Shown here piece by piece: positions 12,856 to 23,546 of a stretch of DNA of 64,000 nt; position 1 is the first letter of the stretch; every line of letters begins with the position of its first letter. The stretch is taken from positions 20,024,370-20,088,369 of the forward strand of contig NC_045140.1 of the NCBI RefSeq assembly GCF_008831285.2. Direction: 5' to 3'. Made by a program: the position numbers and the translations under genes. This DNA comes from Nymphaea colorata. Lineage: Eukaryota > Streptophyta > Magnoliopsida > Nymphaeales > Nymphaeaceae. The notes under the pieces were generated by a model, which saw only the letters and a program-made list of their open reading frames with translations, searched no databases and had not been told where the DNA came from.

Positions 12856-15800
12856 TGCATTTTTTGCGTTCATAATGAGAATCTCACATAACCTCCTAAA
12901 ACTGACAATTATAAAGATGCATCAACTTGGCCATGCATTGGTTGTGTCAGTCAATCATTTATTTCAATTTCATCCAATTGACATTTTTTAATTGATGGAG
13001 GGGACATGGCTTCATCAAGATCCTTGACCAGTTCCCAGGTCTCACGGGACTGTTTATCCCCTTGTTATACAAGGTTCATCGTATCTTTTGCGCTCAAAAT
13101 TACACGATCACACATAACATCCAAAAACTGGCCATTATACCAATGCATCAAGTTGGCCATGCATTAGTTGCGTCAATCTGTCAGTCATTTATTTCAATTT
13201 CATCCAATTGACATTTTTAACTTGATGGAGGGGACGTTGCTTCATCGAGGTCCTCGACTAGTTCCCACGTTTCACGGCACTGTTTATAACATTGTTGGAT
13301 GAGGTTCATCGTATCTTTTGCGCTCACAATGAGACAATCGCACATAACAGCCTAAAACTGACAATTGCACCATGCATCAAGTTGGCCACGCATTAGTTGT
13401 GTCAATCTGTTAGTCATTTATTTCAATTGCATCCAACTGACATTTCCAACTTGATAGACGGGGCGTTGCTTCATGAAGACCCTTAAGCAGTTCCCAGGTC
13501 TCACAAGACTGTTTACTCTTTTGTGGTAGAGGGTTCATCACATCTTCTGCGCTCATAGTGAAATGATGACACATAAACTCCTAAAACTGACCATTATACC
13601 AATGCAACAAGTTGGCCATTCATTGGTTGTGTCTATCAGTCAGCCAATTATTTCAATTGCAACTAATTAACAATTCTAACTTCATAGAAGGCACGGTGTT
13701 TCATCAAGATCCTTGAACAATCCCCAGGTCTCATGGGACTGTTTGCCCCCTTGTTGGACGAGGTTCATCGTATCTTTTGCGCTCATAATGAAACAATCGC
13801 ACATAACATCCTAAAACCGAACATTATAACGAAGTGTCAAGTTCGCCATGCATTGGTTGTGTCAATCTGTCAGTCATTTTTTCCAATTTCATCCAATTGA
13901 CATTTTTAACTTGATAGAGGGGACAATACTTCATCAAGATCCTTGAACAATTCCCAGGTCTCACGGGACTGTTTAACCCCATGTTGGACGAGGTTCATCG
14001 TATCTTCTGCTCTCATAATGAGATGATCACACATAAACTCCTAACTTGATGGAGGGACTGTTTAACCCCTTGTTCGATGATGTTCATCGTATCTTTTGCG
14101 CTCATAATGAGACGATCACACATAACATCCTAAAACCGACCATTACATCGAAGCATCAAGTTTTCCATGCATTGGTTGTGTCAATCTGTCAGACATTTTA
14201 TCCAATTGACGTTTTCAACTTGATAGAGGGGACGTTGCTTCATCAAGATCCTTCGGAAGTTCCCAAGTCTCATGGGATTGTTTAACCCCATGTTGGACGA
14301 GGTTCATCGTATCTTCTGTGCCCACGTCCCCTTCATTCAATTGACATTTTTCACTTGATAGAAGGGACGTTGCTTCATCAAGGTCCTTGAGCAGTTCTCA
14401 GGTCTCACGAGACTGTTTACCCCCTTGTTGTACGAAGTTCATTGTATCTTTTAACTTCACAATTAGACAGTCACACATAACATCCTAAAACTGACCATTA
14501 TATCGAAGCGTCAAATTTGCCATGCATTGGTTGTGTCAGTGAGTCAGTCATTTATTCCAAGTTCAACCAATTGACATTTTTTAATTAATGGAGGGGACAT
14601 GGCTTCATCAAGATCCTCGACCAGTTCCCAGGTCTCACAGGTCTGTTCATCCCCTTGTTATACGAGGTTCATCGTGTCTTTTGCACTCAAAATTACACGA
14701 TCACACATAACATCCAAAAACTGACCATTATACCAATGCATCAAGTTGGCCACGCATTGGTTTTGTCTATCAGTCAGTCATTTATTTCAATTGCATCTAA
14801 TTGACAATTTTAACTTAATGGAGTGGATGTTGTTTCATCAATATCTTTGAGCGGTCCCCAGGTCTCATGGGACTGTTTACCCCTTTGTTTGACGAGGTTC
14901 ATCGTATCTTCTGCGCTCATAATGAGACGATCACACATAACATCCTAAAACTGACAATTACACCATGCATCAAGTTGAACATGCCTTGGTTGAGTCAATC
15001 TGTTAGTTGTTTATTCCAATTGCATCCAATTGACATTTTTAACTATATGGACGGGATGTTGCTTCATCAAGATCTTTGATCTGTTCTGAGGTCTCACGGG
15101 ACTGTTTACTCTCTTGTGGTATATGTTTCATCGCGTCTTTTGCGTTCATAGTGAAATGATCACAAAGAAACTCCTAAAACGGACCATTATACCAATGCAT
15201 CAAGTTGGCCATGCATTGGTTGTGTCTATCAATCGGCCATTTATTTTAATTGCATCTAATTAACAATTCTAACTTGATGGGAGGCACGGTGTTTCATCAA
15301 GATCCTTGAACAGTCCCCAGGTCTCACGGGACTGTTTACCCCCTTGTTGGACGAGGTTCATCGTATCCTTTGCGCTCATAATGAAACGATCACACATAAC
15401 ATCCTAAAACCGACCATTATAACGAAGCGTCAAGTTTGCCACGCATTGGATGTGTGAATCAGTCTGTCATTTTTTCCAATTTCATCCAATTGACATTTTT
15501 AACTTGATAGAGGGGACATTGCTTCATCAAGATCCTTGAACAGTTCCCAAATCTCATGGGACTGTTTAACCCCATGTTGGACAAGGTTGATCTTATCTTC
15601 TGCTCTCATAATGAGACGATCACATATAAACTCCTAAAACTCACCATTATACAAATTTATCAAGTTGGCTATGCATTGATTTTGACAACTTGATCAGTTC
15701 CCAGGTCTCACTGGACTATTTTCCATCTTGTTGAACAGGGTTCAACAAATCTTCTGCGCTCATAATGAAATGATCACAAATAAACTCCTAAAATTGACCA

Positions 15801-16199
15801 TTACACCAATGCATCAAGTTGGCCATGCATTGGTTGTGTCTATCAGTCAGTCATTTATTTCAACTGCATCTAATTGACAATTTTAACTTGATAGAATGGA
15901 CGTTATTTCATCAAGATCTTTGAACAGTCCCCAGGTCTCACGAGACTATTCACCCCCCTGTTGGACGAGGTTCATCGTATCTTCAGCGCTCCAATGACAC
16001 GATCACACATGACATCCTAAAATTGACAATTACACAATGCATCAAGTTGGCCATGCATTAATCTGTTAGTTGTTTATTCCAATTGACATTTCCAACTTGA
16101 TGGACGGGACGTCGCTTCATCAAGATCCTTGAGCAGTTCCCAGGTCTCACGGGACTGTTTACTCTGTTGTGAAAGAGCTTTCATCGCCTCTTTTGAGCT
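12856..16199. repeat. Satellite array segment 2 (diverged units)
   Basis: Tandem units of about 210-225 bp carry the same landmarks as segment 4, but with many substitutions and small deletions; several units are incomplete, for example near 14050 and 15700. The segment ends at GAGCT (16195-16199), the left copy of the copia-1 target-site duplication. Short plus-strand frames with the recurring string DEVHRIFCAHNETITHNILK are repeat by-products. Confidence 0.85.
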
Positions 16200-16484
16200 T
16201 GTAGAAACACGAACCACGTAGAGGAAGAAGAGGAAGAACACACGATGTACGTGGAAAAACCTCAGACGAGGAAAAAACCACGGGAAGCTCTACCTAGGTG
16301 CACACCCGCAACCCTAGGAGAGAGAAAAAATTTTATTTCACTTAATTCAACACTTATACATAAGTGACAATATAAAGAGGGAGAGAGGAGAAGCCGCCTA
16401 GGGTACCGAGCCCACCTCGTTACCCGCGCCCCATAGAACCGGGTCCAGATATGGACCCGGTTCCCACAACAACATATTCTAACA
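16200..16484 (-). repeat. Copia-1 3' LTR (285 bp)
   Basis: Starts TGTAGAAACACG and ends TTCTAACA on the plus strand. It carries 17 bp, at about 16258-16274 and including CCTCAGACGAGG, that are absent from the 5' LTR. The missing bases are flanked by short A-rich direct repeats, which suggests replication slippage. Confidence 0.95.
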
Positions 16485-19142
16485 CTCCCCCTCAAGCTTG
16501 GCATACATGTCAAACATGCCAAGCTTGCTAAAATTCTTTTCGAATGAAGAAGTACAAAGCCCTTTAGTTAGGACGTCTGCAACTTGATCTTCAGACTTCA
16601 TATATGGCAGAATCAGCTCCTTTGAGTCAATACGTTCCCGGATAAAATGACGGTCAATCTCCACATGTTTGGTCCTGTCGTGTAGAACTGGATTATTGGC
16701 AAGATTAATCGCAGACTTGTTGTCACAGTACATCTTCATTTTATCTCCCAGTTCCACACCAATATCAGTCAAAAGAATCTTCAGCCACAGCATCTCTGTA
16801 ACCCCCATTGCAACAGCCCTGTACTCAGCCTCAGCACTAGACCTCGAACATACTTCTTGCCTCTTACTTCTCCAAACAACTAGGTTACCTCCAAGAAAGA
16901 TACAATACCCTGTAGTGGACCTCCTTGTGTCAGTGCAACCTGCCCAATCTGCATCTGAGTAGCCCTCAATAGTAAGTTTGTCTTGTCGAGTATACAGCAG
17001 TCCTTTTCCTAGGTCATTCTTTAGATATCCCAACACTCTTTCTGCATTGTTCCAGTGACAATCCGTGGAAGCATGCATAAATTGACTTAGCACATTTACC
17101 GCATACGTGATATCAGGGCGAGTTAGAGTAAGATAGATAAGCTTGCCGACTAGCCTCTGATATCGCCCTTTTCCTTCCTCATCCAGAATAGTGCCCGTCT
17201 TGATACTTATCTTAGTCCCCGACTCCATAGGAGTAAGATAGGGCCTACAACCAAGTTTACCTGTCTCCTTTAGCAAGTCAAGAGTGTACTTCCTTTGATT
17301 CATAACCAGCCCTGTCTCTGATCGAGCAATCTCTATCCCCAGAAAGTATCTCAGCTTACCCAGATCCTTGAGGTCGAATTCTTTAGCTAATCTCTCCTTC
17401 ATCTTTCTGTTTTCTTCTTCATCACTGCCAGTGACAATCATATCATCAACGTAGACAAGGAGAAGAGTCACCAGACCATCTCTCTGCTTTATGAATAGGG
17501 TATGATCTCCATTTCCTTGCTTGTACCCAGTAGACTTCATAACGATCCTTAGTCTCTCAAACCAAGCTCTAGGCGACTGCTTCAGGCCATACAAAGCTTT
17601 CTTGAGGTGACAACATTTTCCCTCTTGAACATACCCGGGAGGCATGCCCATATAGACTTCTTCCTCCAGCTGGCCGTTCAAGAACGCATTTTTCACATCA
17701 AGCTGGTCCATGCGCCACTTCCTGTGCACAGCAAGAGCAAGAATAACCCTCACGGTCTTCAACTTTGCAACAGGGGCAAAGGTCTCAAGATAGTCGATCC
17801 CATACTTCTGGCTGAACCCCTTTGCAACCAGACGAGCTTTATATCGATCTACAGTGCCATCAGGTTTGTACTTCACGTTGTAAACCCACTTAGAGCCAAC
17901 TAAGTGTGTCCCTTTAGGGGTATCAACAACTTCCCATGTTTTGTTCTTAGCTAACGCACCCATCTCCTCCGTCATAGCATGTAACCACTTGGGATCATCC
18001 TTAGCATCATCCACCGACCTGGGAATAACAACTTTGGATAAGGTTGTGATAAAACACTTGTAATTTGTACTGAGCTTAGCATAAGAAACAAATCTCTGAA
18101 TAGGGTGAGAAGTACATGACCTGGTGCCTTTGCGCAAAGCAATAGGGAGCTCTTCATTCGATGGACTTGGGTCATCCGAGGAGATCACAGGATTGGGATT
18201 GGTTCTATCCTCATCACCAACATCTTCCACTGTAGCTTTCTCCTTTCTGATATAAACCTGGCCAAACAAGTGATCCCGGGCAACAGTGGGCTGAGCATCC
18301 ACCGTAACCCCTTCCATATGACTGCCCTTCTCATTACTGACCGTGACCATGTCAATGACACTGGGACTAACCTTGTACTCCAAAAACTCCATAAACTGAA
18401 TCAGCTGATTAGAAGAATACTCTTCCCCTTTGTTCCCAAGACACTCCCCCTGAAGAGGATTCACCGGAAAATACGACTCATGTTCATGAAATGTGACATC
18501 CCTCGAAACATACACTTTGGTAGTAGTGGGATCCACACATTTGTACCCCTTCTGAGTGGAAGAGTACCCCAAGAAAACTCCTTTAATAGACCGGGGATCA
18601 AGTTTTTTGAGTGTAGGGCTATGATTATGCACAAAACAACTGCACCCAAAGACACGAGGAGTAAGAGGCCACGGATTCTGAGTGGGCCACAGGGTAGAAT
18701 AAGGAGACTGACCATCCAACACCCTAGTAGGCATACGGTTAATGAGATGTGCACTAATGAGAAGTGCATCACCCCAATACCGCTTAGGGACATGACGTTG
18801 GAACATAATGGCCCGGGTAACATTCAAAAGATGACGATTTTTTCGTTCAGCTATACCATTTTGAGGAGGGGTATAACTACAAGAGGTTTCATGAACAATA
18901 CCCTTGCCTTTCAAGAAGTCATCAAGGGATTGGGAGACATATTCCCTTGCATTATCCGTACGGAAAGCTTGAACAGTTGTATGGAATTGAGTCTCAACAA
19001 AGGCAACAAAGTTTTTCACAACTGCTGGAACCTCACTACGTTCTCGCAACAAGTACACGAACGTACATCTAAAGTAATCATCAATAAGCGTCAAAAAATA
19101 GTGAACCACCACACGTGGGTACTCCAGAAGGACCCCAAACAT
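16479..19142 (-). pseudogene. Copia-1 pol: integrase core, reverse transcriptase, RNase H
   Basis: This 887-codon open stretch starts in the integrase core and runs to a stop inside the 3' LTR. Visible motifs in order are DNAREY and PPQNGIAERKNR (second Asp and Glu of the integrase DDE triad), the RVT_2 domain with YVDDMIVTGSD (catalytic Asp pair), SDADWAG and SSAEAEYRA (RNase H), then DNKSAI and HFIRERI. It would provide cDNA synthesis and integration, but it is cut off from the integrase N-terminus by a frameshift at about 19081-19142. The last codons EGEC lie across the polypurine tract and the LTR edge. It is therefore a fragment of a polyprotein and not a separate gene. Confidence 0.9.
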
Positions 19143-19482
19143 CGGAATGAACTAAGGCAAACGGATGAGTGGTTTTATTCAATGAAATAGGGTACGAAGC
19201 CCTGACATGTTTAGCCAATTGACACACTTCACAAGCAAAGGAGTCAATGGAGACAGAAGCAAACAAATGAGGAAACAACTTCTTTATTAACGAAAAGGGG
19301 AGATGTCCAAGACGCTCGTGCCATCGCAGAACAGTAGATCTATCGTTCACACCAGACAAGTGACCACTCGTGGCAGAAATCAATGCTGAAGCAACTTTTA
19401 CCGGCAGCCTGTAGAGCCCATCAGTAACCGAACCAATCCCAATCTTCTTTCCCGTCACCAAGTCCTTGATCAGTCGAGGCAA
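19081..19482 (-). pseudogene. Copia-1 pre-integrase and integrase N-terminal fragment
   Basis: The frame reads DLVTGKKIGIG, then HERLGHLPFSL and CEVCQLAKH (the HHCC-type GAG-pre-integrase zinc domain), and HSDVWGPSG, which carries the first catalytic Asp of the integrase. It then leaves the integrase frame around 19100; the continuation lies in the frame of 16479-19142. Upstream it joins abruptly to the end of gag with no protease sequence between. Confidence 0.9.
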
Positions 19483-20494
19483 CGAGGGCTTGGGCTAGCT
19501 GAGCCCCTTCAGACGTGGAGGACTCCGCAGGGGTAGTAGATAGGCGGCTGATGTACGCCTGTAGCTCCTTGAGTTGATCAGGGGACAGCTTGGACTTTGC
19601 ACCACTAGAAGGATTGCTCTGACTGGAATCAGACACAGAAGGGCTACGCTTGCCAGAGGGAGGACGACCTCTGACCAGTCTCTTCTCGGGATGAAGATAC
19701 CAACAGAAATCCACCGAATGCCCCAACTTGTTGCAATGAGTGCACTGCTGGGCAGGACGCTGCCCAGTCCTTGAGGCACGGCTGACAAAGGCAGAAGGGC
19801 CATGACCGGTGTCAAGATGCATCACCTGGCGACGTTGTTCTTCAGACTCAACACGAGCATATACTTCCTCTATCCCCGGAATCTCATCACCATTAAGAAT
19901 CTGGCTACGAATAGACTCAAATTCATCCCGCAGGCCTCCTAGAAACAGAAACGTACGGTCCATCCATTCCTTTTCCCAGTAGAGGGAATGATCTGAACCG
20001 CACTTCCACTCATCAGTCACATGATAATCTAGCTCCTCCCATTTGGTCTTCAGGGCAGCATAGAAGGCAGCAACAGACAAATCACCTTGTGTCAGGGAGT
20101 AAATACTGCGTTTAATCTGATAGGTGCGCAGATGTCTCTTCTTGCGACCATACATCTTTGCAAGCACAGTCCACATATCAAAAGAGGTCGGCTTCCGCAG
20201 AATGAGGGGCTGGATATCGGAGGACACGGAGCTGATAATCCACACCTTCACCTGGCTGTCCTCCAACGCCCACGTCGCCCATTGAGGATCAGATTTGATG
20301 GGCGCAGGTTTGTCGCCAGTGATGTAAGAGAGACGCCCACGGCTAGTAATCCCAATCTCGAGAGCGGCAAACCAAGATAGGTAATTGTCCTTGGTCAGAC
20401 GGATGGAGGTGACCTGGATCAGCACGTTCTCAGTCTTGGAAGCGCTGCCCGCGTCAAGAACGGCATCTTTTTGAGTCCCCATCGCTTCTGCCAT
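19421..20494 (-). pseudogene. Copia-1 gag with protease region deleted
   Basis: The likely start is the ATG at 20494-20492 (MAEAMGTQKDAV); an earlier in-frame Met at 20524 is less similar to the start of copia-2. The gag (UBN2-type) domain is followed by a zinc knuckle, CTHCNKLGHSVDFC, of the CX2CX4HX4C type that binds the RNA genome. Just after AQALVAS the sequence jumps to DQGL.. and, in another frame, DLVTGKK. In copia-2 about 100 codons lie between the matching points, including the catalytic protease motif DSGA. That motif is absent here. Without protease the polyprotein could not be matured. Confidence 0.88.
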
Positions 20495-20798
20495 CACAAA
20501 CAAGCACACAGCAACAAGAGGCACAGAAACAGAGAGTTGACGGCGGCGGGAATGAGGCAGCGGTGACGGAAGGCAGGCGACGGCGCAAAACAGAGGCCAC
20601 CCACGGTGGCAGAAACCTAGAACGGGCCGAATGGAGGACTGCGGAGGCGCAACCAGCGGCGGAACGAAGGACGGCAGCGGCAGAGCAGGGCGACGTCACA
20701 AGGGCAGCAGCGGCGCCGGAACTTCAACGGCGTCGGGCGACGAAAAACGTCCACGTCTAACGATCCTCGGGAAAAAAAACTCTTCTCCAACTTCGATG

Positions 20799-20810
20799 GC
20801 TCTGATACCA
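20799..20810 (-). promoter_or_regulatory. Copia-1 primer binding site (initiator-Met tRNA)
   Basis: Directly after the 5' LTR, the minus strand reads TGGTATCAGAGC, the sequence complementary to the 3' end of plant initiator methionine tRNA that primes minus-strand synthesis in many copia elements. Confidence 0.92.
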
Positions 20811-21078
20811 TGTAGAAACACGAACCACGTAGAGGAAGAAGAGGAAGAACACACGATGTACGTGGAAAAAACCACGGGAAGCTCTACCTAGGTGCACACC
20901 CGCAACCCTAGGAGAGAGAAAAAATTCTATTTCACTTAATTCAACACTTATACATAAGTGACAATATAAAGAGGGAGAGAGGAGAAGCCGCCTAGGGTAC
21001 CGAGCCTGCCTCGTTACCCGCGCCCCATAGAACCGGGTCCAGATATGGACCCGGTTCCCACAACAACATATTCTAACA
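20811..21078 (-). repeat. Copia-1 5' LTR (268 bp)
   Basis: Matches the 3' LTR except for three substitutions and a 17-bp gap. On the coding strand it begins TGTTAGAATATG and ends TGTTTCTACA, followed at once by the primer binding site. Confidence 0.95.
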
Positions 21079-22855
21079 GAGCTCATAATAAAATGATCAC
21101 AAATAAACTCACAAAACTGACCATTACACCAATGCATCAAGTTGGCCAGGCATTGGTTGTGTCTATCAGTCAGTCATTTATTTCAATTGCATCTAATTGA
21201 CAATTTTAACTTGATGGAGTGAACGTTGTTTCATCAAGATCTTTGAGGAGTCCCCAGGTCTCACGGGACTATTTACCCCCCTGTTGAACGAGGTTCATCG
21301 TATCTTCTGCGCTCATAATGACACGATCACACATAACATCCTAAAACTAACAATTAAACCATGCATCAAGTTGGCCATGCATCAATCTGTTAGTTGTTTA
21401 TTCCAATTAACATTTCTAACTTGATGCACGGGACGTTGCTTCATCAAGATCCTTGAGCACTTCCCAGGTCTCATGGGACTGTTTACTCTCTTGTGGAAGA
21501 TGTTTCATCCCGTCCTTTGCACTCATAATGAAGTGATCACAAATAAACTCCTAAAACTGACCATTATACCAATGCATCAAGTTGGCCATGCATTGGTTGT
21601 GTCTATCAGTCAATCATTTATTTCAACTGCATCTAATTGACAATTTTAACTTAATGAAGTGGACATTGTTTCATCAAGATCTTTGAGCAGTCCCTAGGTC
21701 TCGCGGGACTATTTACCCCCATGTTGGACGAGGTTCATCGTATCTTTTGCGCTCATAATGAGACGATCACACATAACATCCTAAAACTGACAATTACACC
21801 ATGCATTAAGTTGGCCATGCATCAAACTGTTAGTTGTTTATTCCAATTGACATTTCCAACTTGATGGACGGGACGTCGCTCCATCAAGATCCTGGAGCAG
21901 CTCCCAAGTCTCACGGTACTGTTTACTCTCTTGTGGAAGACCTTTCATCGCCTCTTTTGTGTTCATAATGAAATGATCACAAATAAACTCACAAAACTGA
22001 TTATACCAATGCATCAAGTTGGCCATGCATTGGTTGTGTCTATCAGTCAGTCATTTATTTCAATTGCATCTAATTGACAATTTTAACTTGATGGAGTAGA
22101 CGTTGTTTCATCAAGATCTTCGAGCAGTTCCCAGGTCTCACGATACTATTTACCCCCCTGTTGGACGAGATTCATCGTATCTTCTGCGCTCATAATGCGA
22201 TGATCACACATAACATCCTAAAACTGACAATTACACCATGCATCAAGTTGGCCATGTATCAAACTGTTAGTTGTCTATTCCAATTGACATTTCTAATTTG
22301 ATGGACGGGACGTTGCTTCATAAAGATCCTTTAGTAGTTCCCAGGTCTCAGGGGACTCTTTACTCTATTGTGGAAGAGCTTTCATCGCCTCTTTTGAGCT
22401 CAAAATGAAATGATCACAAATAAAATCTCAAAACTGACCATTATACCAATGCATCAAGTTGGCCATGCAAAGGTTGTGTCTATTAGTCAGTCATTTATTA
22501 CAACTGCATCTAATTGACAATTTTAACTTGATGGAGTAGACGTTGTTTAATCAAGATCTTTGACAATACCCAGGTCTCATAGGACTATTTATCCCCTGTT
22601 GGATGAGGTTCATCGTATCTTCCGCGCTCATAATGAGACGATCACACATAACTTCCAAAAATTGACAATTACACCATGCATCAAGTTGGCCATGTCTCAA
22701 TCTGTTAGTTGTTTATTCCAATTGACATTTATAACTTGATGGACGGGATGTTGCTTCATCAAGAACCTTGAGCAGTTCCCAGGTCTCACGGGAGTGTTTA
22801 CTCTCTTGTAGAAGAGGTTTAATTGCGTTTTTTGCGCTCGTAATGAAATGGTCAC
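21079..22855. repeat. Satellite array segment 3
   Basis: Satellite units of both monomer types continue in the same orientation and phase after copia-1, starting at the GAGCT duplication within a type-B monomer. The segment ends at GTCAC (22851-22855), the left target-site duplication of copia-2, also within a unit (GAAATGGTCAC where others have GAAATGATCAC). Confidence 0.9.
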
Positions 22856-23095
22856 TGTTGACGGGTTTTGTTGTTCGGGTCCGGATCCGTACCCGATCCG
22901 GTTTGTCCTAATTAGGACTACTTATACTTCTGTAAACCCTAATCTTTGAGTTAATGAAGTGTTGAAGAGAGAGAGTGTCTGGAGGCTAGTGGGCACCAGA
23001 CCTCCTCACCCGTGGTTTTTCTTCCCTCGAGTCGAGGGTTTTCCACGTTACATCCGTGTGCTTTCTTCTTCTCTCGTGCACATTTTGTTTCTACA
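22856..23095 (+). repeat. Copia-2 5' LTR
   Basis: Begins TGTTGACGGG and ends TTTGTTTCTACA. It would hold the element's promoter; a TACTTATACTT stretch at about 22918-22930 is a possible TATA region. Confidence 0.96.
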
Positions 23096-23107
23096 TGGTA
23101 TCAGAGC
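23096..23107 (+). promoter_or_regulatory. Copia-2 primer binding site (initiator-Met tRNA)
   Basis: TGGTATCAGAGC directly abuts the 5' LTR, the same primer site as in copia-1. Confidence 0.93.
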
Positions 23108-23546
23108 CGTCGGACTTGGAGAAAACAAAATCTGTTTTTTGTTCTATGGTTGTGAAGTTCCAACCCTGACTGCCGCCGCCGCTACCACCGTCGCCGTCGC
23201 TACCACCACCGCCGCCGCTGCCCTTGCTGCGCCGCCACTGTCCTGGCCGTGACCGTGACCACCGCCGCTGTCGCCGCACCGTGGCCGCGTGACTGCCTCC
23301 GTCGCTGCCCCGCCGTGGCTGTGACCGCTGCTGCGTCGCTGGTGTCGTGACTGCCGACGCCGACGTCCGACGCCGTCGCCTCTTCTCGGCGCGCGCTGCC
23401 AAGCGCGGCCCTCTGCTTCCGCCGTGTCCTGCTGCTTCCGCAGCTCCCGCCACTTCCGCCGTTGATCCCCGACTGCGTCATCTCACCTCTTCTCTCGGTT
23501 ACTGCTGCTGTGTGTGTTCTTTGGCAGCCACTTCTACCTCGTGATC
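23108..23546 (+). other. Copia-2 leader, GC-rich triplet-like sequence
   Basis: About 440 bp between the primer binding site and gag. Roughly 23160-23480 is strongly GC-rich with CCGCCGC, CGTCGC and ACCACC runs, in contrast to the AT-rich gag-pol. Reading frames on both strands here are low-complexity and not taken as genes. The leader of copia-1 (20500-20798) is GC-rich in the same way, so this is likely a lineage trait, perhaps for RNA packaging or translation. Confidence 0.7.

Larger units (their letters stand above)
16200..21078 (-). mobile_element. Copia-1: defective Ty1-copia LTR retrotransposon
   Basis: A 4.9-kb element inserted in the satellite. Its LTRs are 16200-16484 (3') and 20811-21078 (5'), and both begin and end TG..CA on the coding (minus) strand. 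The flanking 5-bp duplication is GAGCT (16195-16199 and 21079-21083), an exact match. On the minus strand the primer binding site TGGTATCAGAGC follows the 5' LTR, and the polypurine tract GAGGGGGAG precedes the 3' LTR. Domain order is gag, integrase, reverse transcriptase, RNase H, which defines copia. The protease is deleted and the integrase frame is shifted, so the copy is not autonomous. The LTRs differ by three substitutions plus one 17-bp gap. It is the same broad lineage as copia-2. Confidence 0.95.

Noticed and set aside
18270-19190. A 306-codon frame on the plus strand
   Set aside because: It lies antisense to the copia-1 integrase and pol sequence and has no domain of its own; it is a shadow.
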